From Pseudevernia furfuracea (taxonomy: Eukaryota; Ascomycota; Lecanoromycetes; Lecanorales; Parmeliaceae): a DNA stretch of 64,000 nt. A program made the position numbers and the translations under genes. This document shows, piece by piece, positions 9,959 to 21,145 of this stretch. Below the pieces are notes generated by a model. That model had not been told where the DNA came from. It searched no databases and was given only the letters and a program-made list of their open reading frames with translations. The stretch lies in the NCBI GenBank assembly GCA_022315425.1, contig JAIUPT010000041.1:1426001-1490000 (forward strand), read 5' to 3'. Position 1 is the first letter of the stretch. Every line of letters starts with the position of its first letter.

Positions 9959-12264
9959 TCATCGAGTGTAGACCACTGGACCTACCCCTCTCGTCCTCCC
10001 ACCACCCCCTCTGACTCTCGAATCCGTCCTCTCGGATTCGTAATCATCATCTGTACTGTCGTCCCTCTCACTTCCCATCTCTACAGCCCTCAATACGCCC
10101 CTCCCCTTCTTATTCTCCTCTTTTTCCTCGTCTGGCGGTATAAAGCGATGAACAATCCGGTGATCCATTACTCTCTCCTCATCATCGCTTTTCCCAAGCT
10201 TGTCAGTCTTCGGCCACTGATACCCATAGAGCTTACTATGGCGTTCACACCGCGGACACTCCTTACGGGTTTGATAACCATTGGCTTGCACCCAGCAAGC
10301 AGAGCAGGTACGGCAGTCAACCCAACGGGAGAAGGATTCGGCAAGTAGAAGATGCGTGCGGATGTAATCGCCGGGAGTACGAGTACTAGGAATATCGAGC
10401 TCGATTGTGGGCTGCAAGCCTCGAACTTTCTTAGGCGTGCGCTGTACTGGCTTCCGCTTGGGTTTCAGCGGGCCAATCCTCCGTGGGCGGCCCCTTTTGG
10501 GTAGGATAGAGCGGATGTTGGGCGGACTCGGTTCGTTATCATCAATTTCTGCAATTGAAGGAAGAGAGGAGAGCGGTGATGAGAGAGACGTGAGACCACT
10601 GCTAGACGGCGAGAACGCTAATTGTGGGGGCAAATTCCAATCGATGCCACCTTCGAGGCCTGCACTCGGGGTTGTAGCTGAACTCGAATCTGGTCGGAAT
10701 TGATCATCGAAAGTGGAGTCCTTCTCGCTGTTCGAACTTGAGCTCTGTAAGCTAGCCATGCTGGAGCTTTGTACGCTTTGCTTCCTTGAATTTAAGGGAG
10801 AGCGTATCGTCCTGGCACGTAGAAAATTCTGCTTGCGCCCCGAAGAATTGGCCGATGTTATTCCAGTGAGGAAGGAAAACGGGCTTTTGAACTTATATGG
10901 GTTGTGAGAGTCGCTATATGATCGTGCACTATGGTGGACCTTCTGAGCTGCGCGTGACTCAGGTCTTGTGGTGGCGCGGAAGCCGGCGAAAGCTGCTCTG
11001 ACAGCAGCCAGTATATCATCTTGGGCTTGGGTGGTCTTGCCATGCTGTCCTGCATTCTTCAGTGACAATCCCTGTCCAGTAGCTCCATTTCCAGCTTCGG
11101 CAGGTATTACAATATCGGTGACATTCAGTACCTGACGCAGGGGTGATCTAGGCTTCGCCCCTTTCGCTGCGTGAGATTGCACCAGATCACCAGTCGCCCC
11201 GATCCCAAAAGAAGTGACGGCTTTGCCCGTCCCAGATTTCCGTTTCTTCGTTGGGGTCCTTTCATCGTCGTCAGAGCTGATGGATCTGGCACTTAGATCA
11301 GAATCGGAATCAGAGTCGGGCATCCTCTTCCTCGATGAGTGATAATGCTTTATCAACTCGGATTCTGGCTCGGGAATCGTCATGGGAGTAGATAATCCAC
11401 TCGAAATGGCACTCGTGCTTGATCCTGGCCAGCCATTCCTCCCTTCGGCCTCACACGTGCCACAGAGACACTCGCAATTACCCTCACCAAAGTAGTTTTC
11501 TCCGTAATTTACAGTGATCTCCTCACCGACTCGAATATTCCGCACGGCAAAAACCTGCATACCGTCAGATCCCCGGGTCACCAGTCGAGCATTCGCGTTG
11601 CAGTCGTGATTAGAGAATCGAGCTGGGCCAAGAAAAAGCGATGGTGTCTTCTTCCTACTTGACATGACGATGCTAAAGTCTCGCCTCGTCAAATCTAGAT
11701 CCTTCTCCTCTTCAGAGGTCATGGCCACCAAGTTTCCGCAAAGGTACTTGATACAGTCTCCTTGCTTGATGGGACGTCTTGCCGTAGTTGAAGCTTCTTG
11801 TGTGACGATTGTGTATCGATTGGTAGTCGAAACTTCAAAGGGACAGTCCGGGAGCCATAGATTTATGTACTTTCGCATGTGCCGCCGGAAATCCTCCTTC
11901 TCCCGCTCCGTGTTCAAGAGGCTGAAGTACTTCTTGAATCCGGCAAGCTGTAGCAAAGACGCTTCGGCCTTGTGTGGATCTTTCCCCACTATGACATGGT
12001 GAAGCAGAATCGAGCAGACATCGTCTTCACTAATTCCTCGGGTCAAATTGTACTTTGCCCGATTCTTTCGTATCGTGGTCCAGAAATACACCTGAGCTAT
12101 TTGTTAGCATGAGCATATAACAGATAAGCAGAGCGGTTGTGACGAACATGGTCAACGAGTGCATCAGTCAATATGTCATCGTAGCCTGCCAGCTGAGTGA
12201 GGGTAAGTCGCTCCTTCTTTGGCGGCGTATCTGGTGGCGTCGCGTCTTTTCGCGCCCGGCCCAT
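9959..12264 (-). CDS. SET9: Histone H4-K20 methyltransferase Set9 (KMT5 family)
   Basis: Predicted 749 aa from exon 1 (12264-12148) and exon 2 (12091-9959), joined by a 56-nt GTTCGT...CTCAG intron. The join LTDALVDH-VYFWTTIRKNR is the characteristic Set9/Suv4-20 N terminus. The SET domain lies at about residues 130-260, with RFSNHDCNANARL, GEEITVNYGENYFGEG and the post-SET-like CECLCGTC cysteines. The rest is Ser/Pro-rich and disordered until a C-terminal Cys cluster (CRTCSACW...CPRCERH, about residues 630-655) typical of fungal Set9. The enzyme methylates H4 lysine 20 in the nucleus and is linked to DNA-damage checkpoint signalling in fission yeast. It shares a ~580-bp divergent promoter with uL14m. 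Confidence 0.95.
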
Positions 12265-12843
12265 TATGGGTTGAGGGTATAGTCGGTTGAAAGTTCAGAT
12301 TGTGTTCTCTCTTCTTGTAGGAAAGTAGAGCATGTGGGGAAAGAGTGAAGGTTCGGGAAGAGCACGAGCTTAAGGGTGGCTCTGCGCTCAGACTGTAGAC
12401 ATTCTTTTATTTTTCAGGGATGGGAAGACTTAAAGGACAGGATGTGTGTATTGGAGGAAAGTGAAAGAAGAAATGTATATATGCAGGAAGAAAGCAGGCC
12501 ACCCAAACATTCTCCAAACTGTCGCGCCGCAGGGAGGAGTGACCGAGTGACAGCGCTGACAGGCAAGGGGATACCTTACGTTTGTCAGGCCTTTTCATTT
12601 ATTACTCGTACTGTATTTGATAGAGTACCGAGTACCTTACACCATTAGACTGTAGAGCCACTGAGCCAGCCTCAGCCAGCCGGCTACGCGCCGATCTCCC
12701 GCCTCTCTGCATCACCAGCAGTTCGTTGCATCCAATTCTTTCTACCAATTCCCTTCCTTCTCCTTCTTCCATTCTCTTCTGACTCTGACTCTTGTCTTGT
12801 TAACACAAAAATATTTCCGGGCCTGCAGGCTTGAAAAGCCAGA
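12265..12843. other. Divergent promoter region (SET9 / uL14m)
   Basis: This 579-bp head-to-head spacer contains only short open frames without conserved motifs. Near 12709-12790 the uL14m-proximal strand is CT-rich (TTCCTTCTCCTTCTTCC-like), as is common just upstream of fungal start codons. Confidence 0.55.
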
Positions 12844-13410
12844 ATGATCCAGCTCAAGGTTGTTTGCTCAAACTTGATTGCCTGTCCTGCCATTCATGTT
12901 TGCTAATCCCACCTTAGACAATGCTAAATTGCATCGATAATTCTGGAGCTACGATTGTCGAATGTGTAGCCAACCTGCGAATGAAGAGGCATGGCAGAGT
13001 TGGTGAGAAATGTCTACAGTAAATACCCACGGCCGGGCCACTGACGCGTCCAAGGTGACCGTATTATAGTCGTTGTACAGAAGTCCCGCTCCATGGGCGA
13101 CAGTGGCCCTGGCAACACATCTGCTGCTGCTGCAAATAAAGTGAGGAGAGGAGACATCAGGCACGCAATTATAGTACGGACAGCGAAGAAGGTACAGCGA
13201 AAGGATGGAATGGTGGTTAGATTCGATGACAATGCATGTGCACTGATTGGGAAGAATGGCGAGCCGCTTGGCACGAGAATAAACGGTGTGTTTACACAAG
13301 GCGTTGAGATTATTGGGGTAATGCTAATACTATAGCAAGGTGTTGTTGGTGCTGAATTACGGAGCAAGCAGCAGTCGAAAATTTTGTCATTAGCATCAAT
13401 GCATGTATAG
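12844..13410 (+). CDS. Mitochondrial ribosomal protein uL14m (MRPL38 type)
   Basis: Predicted 133 aa from four exons: 12844-12858, 12918-13002, 13055-13285 and 13340-13410. Introns are 59, 52 and 54 nt, all GT-AG. The joined protein starts MIQLKTMLNCIDNSGATIVE and continues CVANLRMKRHGRVGDRIIVV, KVRRGDIRHAIIVRTAKK and VRFDDNACALIGKNGEPLG. It ends GAELRSKQQSKILSLASMHV-stop. This is a complete uL14 fold with the fungal mitochondrial insertion AAAANKV. The protein is a core component of the mitochondrial large ribosomal subunit. The first exon encodes only five residues, so automated predictors may miss it and start inside exon 3. Confidence 0.95.
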
Positions 13411-14127
13411 CAACTTTTCAGCCCGGCTTCAAGACCATTTGACTCCCAGGAGAGTTTGTGTACGGAATCTCAGTACAGACCAAATGAACACTCAAGCTGA
13501 AGAAGACAGATGTCCCACAATCTGCCTCTATCCCCGCGGTTCCGATCCCTCCGACAGCAATCGACCCCCAGGTTCAGTCTCTCGCTTCTGCCTGTAGGAA
13601 CACTGCTTCGATCCCTTGACGGTGATTTCGCTTGATTTTTCCCCTCAACCATGACCACACTGAGCTCCGCTTCAATGCTCCAAGCGCCTCGTGCAGCCCC
13701 GAATTTGGGTCGTCCCAGGGTTGTTACACGACTGTAGGCCCGTCGCACATGTGTTTAGCAATGTGTTTAGACATCTTCAGGAGTGTCAAAAGACAGGAGT
13801 TGGGCCTTTTTTAATCGCTATCTTAAGCACCAATCGTTACGGTACAACGAATGATGCAGAAGCCCAATATTACTCTAAAGAAGAACGTGGTCTGTATCAA
13901 ATCCTGAGACGTTCACAAAGAGCATGGTACTCCACCTGTTGCGGCTCACACAGCATTGTGTGTGCGCGCCATCCGGAAATTTATACTCACCTGCCTGTCC
14001 ATTATCACAGTCCTGTGAATAAGCTCGGGAAGAATGAGCTTTTACTCAAACAATTGAGTGGTATCTTGTATCATAAAAACGCTAGTATGTACAAACAGAA
14101 GATTGTTTTCAATGCAGAAGGGGAAAT
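13411..14127. other. Intergenic region between convergent genes
   Basis: This 717-bp tail-to-tail spacer separates uL14m from MTFP1. I see no supported gene or RNA here; plus-strand open frames that run on into 14362 are antisense to MTFP1. Confidence 0.55.
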
Positions 14128-15077
14128 CTACAGCTCTTTCTCCTTGCTCGCCCCCCTTTTGCTCTCTTCCAGCATTTCAGTCACTCGACCTGTTTCTGGC
14201 TTGTGTGATACGGCATCCGGTCCGCCAAAGGTCTCGAAAGCTTTATGGAAAGTCCATTCGACGGCTTCCTCTATTGGCTTATCGAACATGAATGGCAGGA
14301 AAGGCACAGCAGCCAGACCGAGCTGTTTAAGATTTCTGTCAGCTAGGTTCCACTTTCAATAGCAGGGAAGGAACCCTACTCCAATCGGTCCATATGTTCG
14401 GATAGTTGTGTTCTTTGCATCCTTCAGCGCCTTTCCCGAATACCTTACGATACTGTGAATCGTGAAAGCCGGAAGCCCCATAGAAGCTATGCTCTGGAAA
14501 ACGGCCCGTTGCACCATAACACTCCTGAAGTCCTCGATAGCCGGAACAAGTCCGACTTCTGGTCTGCCAGTCTCTGTTGTCAACGGCTCCCTAGCATCTG
14601 CAGATCTCATCGACATGATCCCTGGTACACCAGGATGCTTTATGCGTTGATTTCTCAAATAGGCTTTATATCCTTCGTGCCCAACGTCTCCGACTAAATA
14701 TACCCAGGAGATACCATAAGCTCCTCTGATGAGCCACGGATGAGCAATCGGGCGGAAAGACTCTCCAATATCCGAAGTGTATGCGACATAGCGGTGCGCA
14801 CTGAGTAGTATTGTACGGAATCGAGCGGCATATGCTGCGTATCGAAGATTAGAATCTGTAGACTGGGTTGCTCTATATGAGAATTAGGCAAGGCTCTTGA
14901 ATAGGCCGGAGAAGAGTATTCAGCTTACGTGCCATCATAAATCTGTTCCATCAAGGACTCTTCATTGTCTACAATCTTCTGTAGACTCTCAGGTAGCTTT
15001 TCCCGAGGAAGCGGATCATCTTTGATTTTCTTGACTCGTCTTTGGACGGTACTGTTGGAGTCCTTGTTGTTCGACAT
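14128..15077 (-). CDS. Mitochondrial fission process protein 1 (MTFP1/MTP18 family)
   Basis: Predicted 278 aa from exons 15077-14929, 14872-14380 and 14322-14128. Introns of 56 nt (GTAAGC...ATATAG) and 57 nt (GTAGGG...AAACAG) restore one frame. Family signatures include YTSDIGESFRPIAHP, VYLVGDVGHEGYKAY, SMGLPAFTIHSIVRYSGKAL and FLPFMFDKPIEEAVEW. MTP18-type proteins are inner-membrane proteins involved in mitochondrial division. The sequence shows the expected short hydrophobic segments, and the C terminus after FETFGGPDAV is charged. The gene is divergent from the ATP synthase subunit k gene with only 246 bp between start codons, which suggests shared regulation. Confidence 0.93.
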
Positions 15078-15323
15078 GTTTCACCGACGCCAAGAAGAAG
15101 GAGGTAGAGCTCCTCGAGCGCACAGAAACCTGTCTGTCTATATATGACTGGTCTCGTGCTCGATTATGCTTACACAAAGCACTCCGGCAATTCTCCGATA
15201 TTGCCCGCGAGCCCGCCCGCCAAGCCCGCTGGCACTTGCGATAGCCGCAGATTTGCTCGAGTAACTTGCAAGACACAATTAATTACGAAAGAACCTCCTC
15301 ATCGTCCACTGGAATTCATCATC

Positions 15324-15701
15324 ATGGTCGCCCAATACACGATCTTCGGTCGTCAGGTCGGCTCTCACGTCGTGAGTCTCCTCGATCTGTCCCACGCATC
15401 CACGCCTCTCTTTCCCCTGTTTTTCAATCGAAGTATCAAGCAGCTAATGCTCGTTACTGTCACAGCTTGCAATGCTCACCCTGGGCACATTTGCCGCCGG
15501 AACGGCATTCGCTATGGGTGGTGAAGAGAAGAAGAAGAAGGAGCAAGGGCCACCAATCAATGCTAGCTCGAAGGACGAAGAAGATTTCATACAGTCCGTC
15601 AATTCCTTATTTCAAAATGATCTATGGTATAGGCGGTTACTGATGTCATGCGCAGAGAGTTTTTGAAGAATAATGGGGAGGGACAGAAGGCGAAGCAATA
15701 G
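15324..15701 (+). CDS. ATP19: ATP synthase subunit k (Atp19)
   Basis: Predicted 73 aa from exons 15324-15371, 15466-15593 and 15656-15701. The introns are 94 nt (GTGAGT...CACAG) and 62 nt (GTCCGT...GCGCAG). The protein begins MVAQYTIFGRQVGSHVLAML, has one transmembrane segment (TLGTFAAGTAFAMGG) and continues with a charged tail ending FIQEFLKNNGEGQKAKQ. This is the small subunit associated with F1Fo dimers in the mitochondrial inner membrane. Size and N-terminal motif match fungal Atp19. The divergent neighbour MTFP1 is also an inner-membrane protein. Confidence 0.93.
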
Positions 15702-15888
15702 GAGGAGAATTGCCAGTGGGAGGACGGGTGCAGGGCGTCATGGGGCAAGAAGCCAGCTTGATGGTACTGCAAGCACAGACACAAGGCAAACTAAGGTTCA
15801 TGTTACATGATATGGTATCGATCTTGCATTGCCCTCAAGGATTTTTCGAGACCGATACAAGATCCGTTGTAATAGGCGAATAGAAAAC

Positions 15889-17272
15889 CTACTCCTGAGG
15901 TACAAGATACAGAATATCTGCCGCTGAAGAGGGTTTCCCTGCCATAACTTCCGCCTTCCGGGTTTTCAGATCCATTACGATATTAAACAAAGTCGCGATT
16001 GAGCTATCGTCGGTTCTTGATCGACAAATCGCTGTAGGAAAGTTTTCTTCGTCTTTGAGCAATGATCGAATGTCATCCAATCCTAAAGTCCCAGTATCGT
16101 GAAGCCTTTCCGTCTGCTCGCGCACAAGCTGGCCAACGCGCTCAAATCTTGTTGGCGAGTCCTTTAGCGCCATATGATCTTCCACGCCATGGTGCTGCTT
16201 GAGATAATGGTTCGTATGCGTGAGGATTCCTTGTTCCATTGTCAACTCTGTTATATCAATATGACTAAACTCGAGCCCAATCGCCAACTCTGAATCTGCC
16301 ACCAACACATGACAAGCACTCGCCACACCGGATTTTTTCAGAGCTACCACAGCTTCTCCTGTAGAATTACTTTCTAAACATGTCCTCAGAGCCAGATGAC
16401 ATGGCAGTCTTTGGAAGTTAACACCTAGAGCCCTGATGGCGTTCAGACAGACACCAACGCCTCTGGAGTTCAGGCCAATCTTTCCAATGATGCCAGCTTC
16501 CGTGATCATGCTGATAGCTGGCTTTCCTTCCTGGCTGATGCTGAGGTTGATGAGATTTTTCTGTTGCTCCTCCTGCCAGTCCCAATTCTGAGCGAGGAAG
16601 CTAGACGTGTCGGTCTTCCAGAAGATAGCTGTGCAACCGTCTCTGGCCAATCCAAATGCAATCTCAGTGCGCACATTGAGGGCTAAGATGGAGAGGTAGG
16701 GCACGTTTGCACCGTTGGCAACGCCTGTTTATGTCAGTACTTCAAGATCAGGTTAATGATGAAGTAAGCAGCTCGGCTCGGTGAAAAGAATGGAAAGTAC
16801 AACTCGTATTACAATACTATGCACGTTTTGCCAGCAAATGGACTTAAAGATTGTTCGAGGAATGATACGATGTAAAAATGTAGAATCATAAGTTCCACCA
16901 CTTGAACAATGTACTGCAGAGGTTTTGCAACTTCCAAATACAATGGTAAATGCAAAATACAATTTTATGTAATGACGCAAAGAAACTTGTGGCAGTCTGC
17001 CATACCTTTCATCTCCGTACAGTAATCCGGCCAATCGCTCAAAAGCAACGGCTCAAAGTTTGCAGCCGTATCACAAGCTTGGGACCATGAAAGGTTTGCC
17101 GTCTTTTGGAAAAAGGCTTCATAGAAACTCAGACCTCGTTCGATCTCGGTCTTTGCTGCTCGGCCATGTTGTAGGCCTATCTGTGAGGAGAGAAAGCCTG
17201 AGCACGTGGCATGTTTGATGATGTACTTCTACTGACCTCTGTACGAGTCCCACTGCAACTGATACGTTTCAT
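15889..17272 (-). CDS. Acyl-CoA:6-aminopenicillanate acyltransferase-like protein (peptidase C45)
   Basis: Predicted 348 aa from exons 17272-17237, 17180-17006 and 16724-15889. The second intron is long for this window (281 nt). The fold is that of isopenicillin N acyltransferase, an N-terminal-nucleophile enzyme that cuts itself between Gly and Cys. Here the site is ARDGC-TAIFW, with Gly100-Cys101, close to Gly102-Cys103 of the Penicillium enzyme. Other matches are IGLQHGRAAKTEI, LALNVRTEIAFG, QNWDWQ, ITEAGIIGKIGLNSRGVGVC, LTHTNHYL and ICRS. The length is near the 357 aa of the Penicillium protein. The extreme C terminus (YLVPQE) lacks an obvious peroxisomal ARL/SKL-type signal. No ACV synthetase or IPN synthase gene is in the window, so a penicillin role is not implied; most fungal members have unknown substrates. 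Confidence 0.92.
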
Positions 17273-20047
17273 ATCTGCTGCCAGTGGAGACAATTAGCCA
17301 ATTGTATACATGTACTTTGTCTGCCCGCTGACCCCCAAAGACCAGGGTCCAGCAGTAAAGAAATACGCTTGCTCAGCTCGGTAGATAAGGTAAAGTACCT
17401 AAGGTAGGTACCTACCTATTCAACCGTAGGCTAGAGTATTCACCCGTAAGGTAAGGTAGTACCGTAAGCTCGAACAGGGATAGTGCGGATCTTTCAAACC
17501 CCAAAGTCGTGAGATACTACTACCACACTCTATTTCCAACGGCATTGTCTCCATATTCCACTTTTGACTGACCCCGAGTACAACCTCAACTTGCCTTCCA
17601 TATCTGTGCTGGTGGTAGCGTACCAAGATCGACAAGCCTAGTGCAGCTCGTGAACTCGCAACAAGGCACACAGTCCCCCGTGTCCTAAAATATGTCATCC
17701 CTTAGGGACGCGCAACGATAGCGGATGCTAAGCTTCGGCGCCTACAATTTGCGACTTTCTGCTTTCCAGCATCGTAATTCTCTCCTGCTTTTCCCATTCT
17801 CGGTGTCTTATCCTCTGCTCCTGCTTAGCTTTTGCTCGCGCGTTTGCAGCCTTCGACAAGACTCCTTGAGGTTAGAGACTTGGACGGTGAAGCATCCACA
17901 GAAGACCCGAATGACTGGGAGCCCGAGCCCGCTATGTTCGTAGAGATGGGGGTTAAAGCCCACGCTATTGGCAAATACTGTACCGCGTCGAGCTTCATAC
18001 GATAATCTGCTTGAGATCTGAGGTTGAGGTCCGGACGCTCTTGGTTAAAGAATGTCAGCTTACCCCTGGGAATTGGACGGTTGGAAATATCAGTGTCTCA
18101 CAAGTCCCTATATGCTCTCTCGGCTTGCATTCTGCGCCTTGATACAGTGCGCGAACCTTGTGCTGAAGATCCGTCAGCCGCGAAATGTTTTCTAGACGGA
18201 CTGATCTTTGACCACGATTGTTGTTCTTGTCCGTGCAAGAAAATAAAAAAGATCTTCACCCTCCCTACTTCCTCAAAAGTCTTGAATCGGAATGTTTCTC
18301 TGCAATCATAGACTTTGGCACAGTCTCATCACGATCGTCATTCCATTGTGCTTGCGTTGAGCAAAGCTTATAACGTCGCCATACACATTATGGACGATAG
18401 CGAGCTTGGCACAACAAAAGCCTCAAATGCGCGCAGCCAAGGCTTCGACCCCGGCATATTAAGGGTCCCAATTTTGCGCTATTATCCTAATAGTAAGACC
18501 TTCTTCCATAGAAGGCCAGTTGGTGCAGTGGTGAAGGAGTGACCATGAACCTTTCTGGCCACCAGAGGGCGTCCGTCTTGCCTTGTCTCCCCCCCGGTCC
18601 TGTACCATCCCGGGAGACAGGCCGGTCCTCTGAGTGCGCATACCGAATAGTGTAAAATAGGCGGTAAAACTCCTGACAAGCCTATTTTCCTGTATCTTCC
18701 ACCCTCCGGGCTGGTTGAGAGTCGTTTTGCTATTTTGAATTTCTGGTTGTGGCAATAGTCCTGAGTTCGAGTCCGGAGATGGAATTCAATTTTTGGACCA
18801 AACTTTTATTCTAATTTTTGCCTATGGTCCCTTCCTTCTCTTTTTTCATCTTGTTCGCTGAAGATTGTAAACTCACGGGAGAACTCCTTCCGCTGAAATT
18901 GGAGCGGCAACTGTCCCCAGCACCGGAGTCTCCTTCTCATATCACCAATGCCAAGCTGTAACTCATCTCCGATAGCCAAGCTGGTGAGGCCAAGAAAATC
19001 AGGATGTACCCTGCCGCCACGTTCAAAATTTGTTGCTACTCTCCGCCAGAGATGGCAAACCAGTCTCCGACTGTCTTGCACCCAAATCGAGCCTGCAATT
19101 ATGCTCCCATCAACCCTCGCTTCGCGACCGCTTACGACCACTACCTTGATCACCGAGGCAAGCAGCAGTGCTCAAGGTGGGAAGATACTTTGCACCGGAC
19201 GAGATGCGCGAGTTGACAGGATAGAACAGGGGAATAATACGAAAGGCGCGTTGGTGGAAATAGGGAAGGATGGCTCGAGGCAAAACGGAGCAGGACCGAA
19301 TCCAAGTTGCGCATTATAGAGGAAGACTACAGTATCCTCGAAAGCGCCAACCGTGACAGCGACCTGCGCCTACCCCGAGGGAAACTGACTCGACCGGTTG
19401 AGCAGAGGACCACGGATCCTGTCCGCTCACTACGAATCTAGAAAAGAAGGACTTAGCTGGTCCAGAGAAGAGGAGCTTAGGAGCTTGATAATAGAATTCT
19501 AGCGCCACTGGGGTCATCCTGTGGTTGGTCACCGTGGTGTGCTTCGGAAATTTGGCAGATGCGGGAGTCCAACCGCAGTCCGTGCTGGAGCATCAATCCA
19601 AACGGGGTCCGCTACGACTCAATGTCGAAATGGGAAGACATTCTGCTACCCTATCTTTTAAGAGACTCCAACTTAATGAATCAACAGTGCGGACAAGCCC
19701 AAAATATCTGGGGCGGATGACCGCTGAGAGCCTGAGGATGGAATGGCCAGTCGAGATACGAGGTAGGGTTCTAAGCTTATGACTTTTTCTGCCTTCCTTT
19801 AGAACATGTGCTATTAGACAGCTAGGTGATCGAAAGCACAATAATGTAGAAAGTGACCCCTATCAATGTTCTTAATTTTGACTCTCGTCTACTCAAGCTA
19901 TCGAGCTGGACCATGCTGCTAAGCGTACTACACCAATGTCATAAACATAGCCATGCCCAATGCAGCGAAGTAGCGACCCTCTAAGACGAACCATGACTAT
20001 AGACCCACAACGCTTTTCTCACGACCGCACTCCATTCTTCTCCGACA
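17273..20047. other. 2.8-kb gene-poor region
   Basis: I find no supported gene. There is a 16-bp perfect palindrome (AGGTAGGTACCTACCT, 17402-17417) in a GTACCT-rich patch. An A-box-like string (18520-18530) and a B-box-like string (18764-18774, GTTCGAGTCC) do not fold into a tRNA. A minus-strand stretch near 18806-19153 and a plus-strand W-rich patch near 19430-19500 (WSREEELRSLIIEF) look faintly protein-like. They could be decayed gene remnants. Confidence 0.45.
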
Positions 20048-21145
20048 CTACTCACGCCCCAACAAAGGCTCTCTCTCGGGGTCTTCGTAGTCGGAGTCGT
20101 CCAGTCTCCGCCATATGAGTTCTTTGCCGAAGATCTGTATGGCGTTAGTAGAATGTCCTCAAAAGGGATTGCCAAGTGCTCTTACCGGTGGAAGTGAGAT
20201 AGCGAGGGCTACCGTGAGGAGCAGCATCGCGATCACAATGGCAAAGATCCATTGAAGGGCGAACACCCTAATACCATGTTGGTGTACGGCGAGAGCTAAA
20301 GAAGAGCAATAAGCCTCATGCGCTACGTGCTGTGAAGGCTGACGGTGCTACCCACATGCAGAAAGGATGGCCAACTCAAAGCCAATGGGATAGTCCTTAA
20401 AGGCGATCATGAAGAAGGTGCCGTAGAGCAGGGTAGACCAGATTGGCACGTTTGCCAGAATCCTGGCAGCTAGACTCTGAGCGCCCACCATCGCAGCTCC
20501 ATTCGATAAAACAGCGACAAAGTTCCAAGCAAGCGGACCGGTGACGACAGGTATGTGGATGAAGGGTTGAGTTCGAAGATGCCGGAAGTAGAGCGAGGTC
20601 AAGTTGAACGAGTTGATAACGAGCATCAGCTCGCCGATCCAGAAGTGCGAGTAGACCCATAGAAGGATAAATGCGGACGTAAGGAGATTGTGTACGATGA
20701 AGTGAGAGCCGACATTTGCGGCGATCTTGACTAACTCGGCGTCGAAGGTGAAGAGGCAGTATAGGTAGCCGACTTGTAGCAGGAGGAGTAGTAGCCTAGG
20801 TCTGCATCAGCTCGCTATACTTCGACAAGCCACAACGTCCAATGAAACAGGGTTTCACCAGTAGATGGAGGTAATCTCAGGGTTGAGCGAGAATGGAGTA
20901 GGATGCGCCGTGTTCTGTTCCCAGATAGTCTTGCCATTCGCCGGAGCCACAAAGTTGAATAATATGCTGAGGACGGAAACGAGAAGCCAAGTGAATAAGG
21001 TCAAGAATCTGAAGATGATGATCGCTCGCTTGTCATGCTTCTCGCGCTTGGCAAATGGGTTCACTGGGATCAGGCATGATAATCAGCTTCAAGAATAAAA
21101 GCAATTGGTGCAGTGGGATATCCCACTGGTTTGGACCTGTTCCAT
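20048..21145 (-). CDS. DUF1774 multi-pass membrane protein
   Basis: Predicted 286 aa from five exons: 21145-21127, 21063-20859, 20795-20356, 20295-20186 and 20134-20048. The introns are 63, 63, 60 and 51 nt. The protein starts MEQVQTMNPFAKREKHDKRA and has about seven hydrophobic segments. It contains the conserved run IANVGSHFIVHN-like (here IAANVGSHFIVHNLL), FIHIPVVTGPLAWNFVAV, and a C-terminal WRRLDDSDYEDPEREPLLG tail carrying an acidic, dileucine-like end. This matches the fungal DUF1774 family of unknown function. The very short first exon ends inside an 18-bp palindrome that contains the 5' splice site, an oddity described separately. Confidence 0.88.

Noticed and set aside
13691..14362. 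223-codon plus-strand open frame
   Set aside because: It overlaps the MTFP1 coding exon on the other strand, which has clear family motifs. The antisense frame has none.
15889..17272. Member of a penicillin biosynthetic cluster
   Set aside because: No ACV synthetase or isopenicillin N synthase gene is nearby, and the neighbours are mitochondrial housekeeping genes.
18515..18795. tRNA gene with a very long intron
   Set aside because: The B-box-like string is not flanked by a pairing T stem, and the A-box-like string has no D or acceptor stem. A ~250-nt separation is also implausible.
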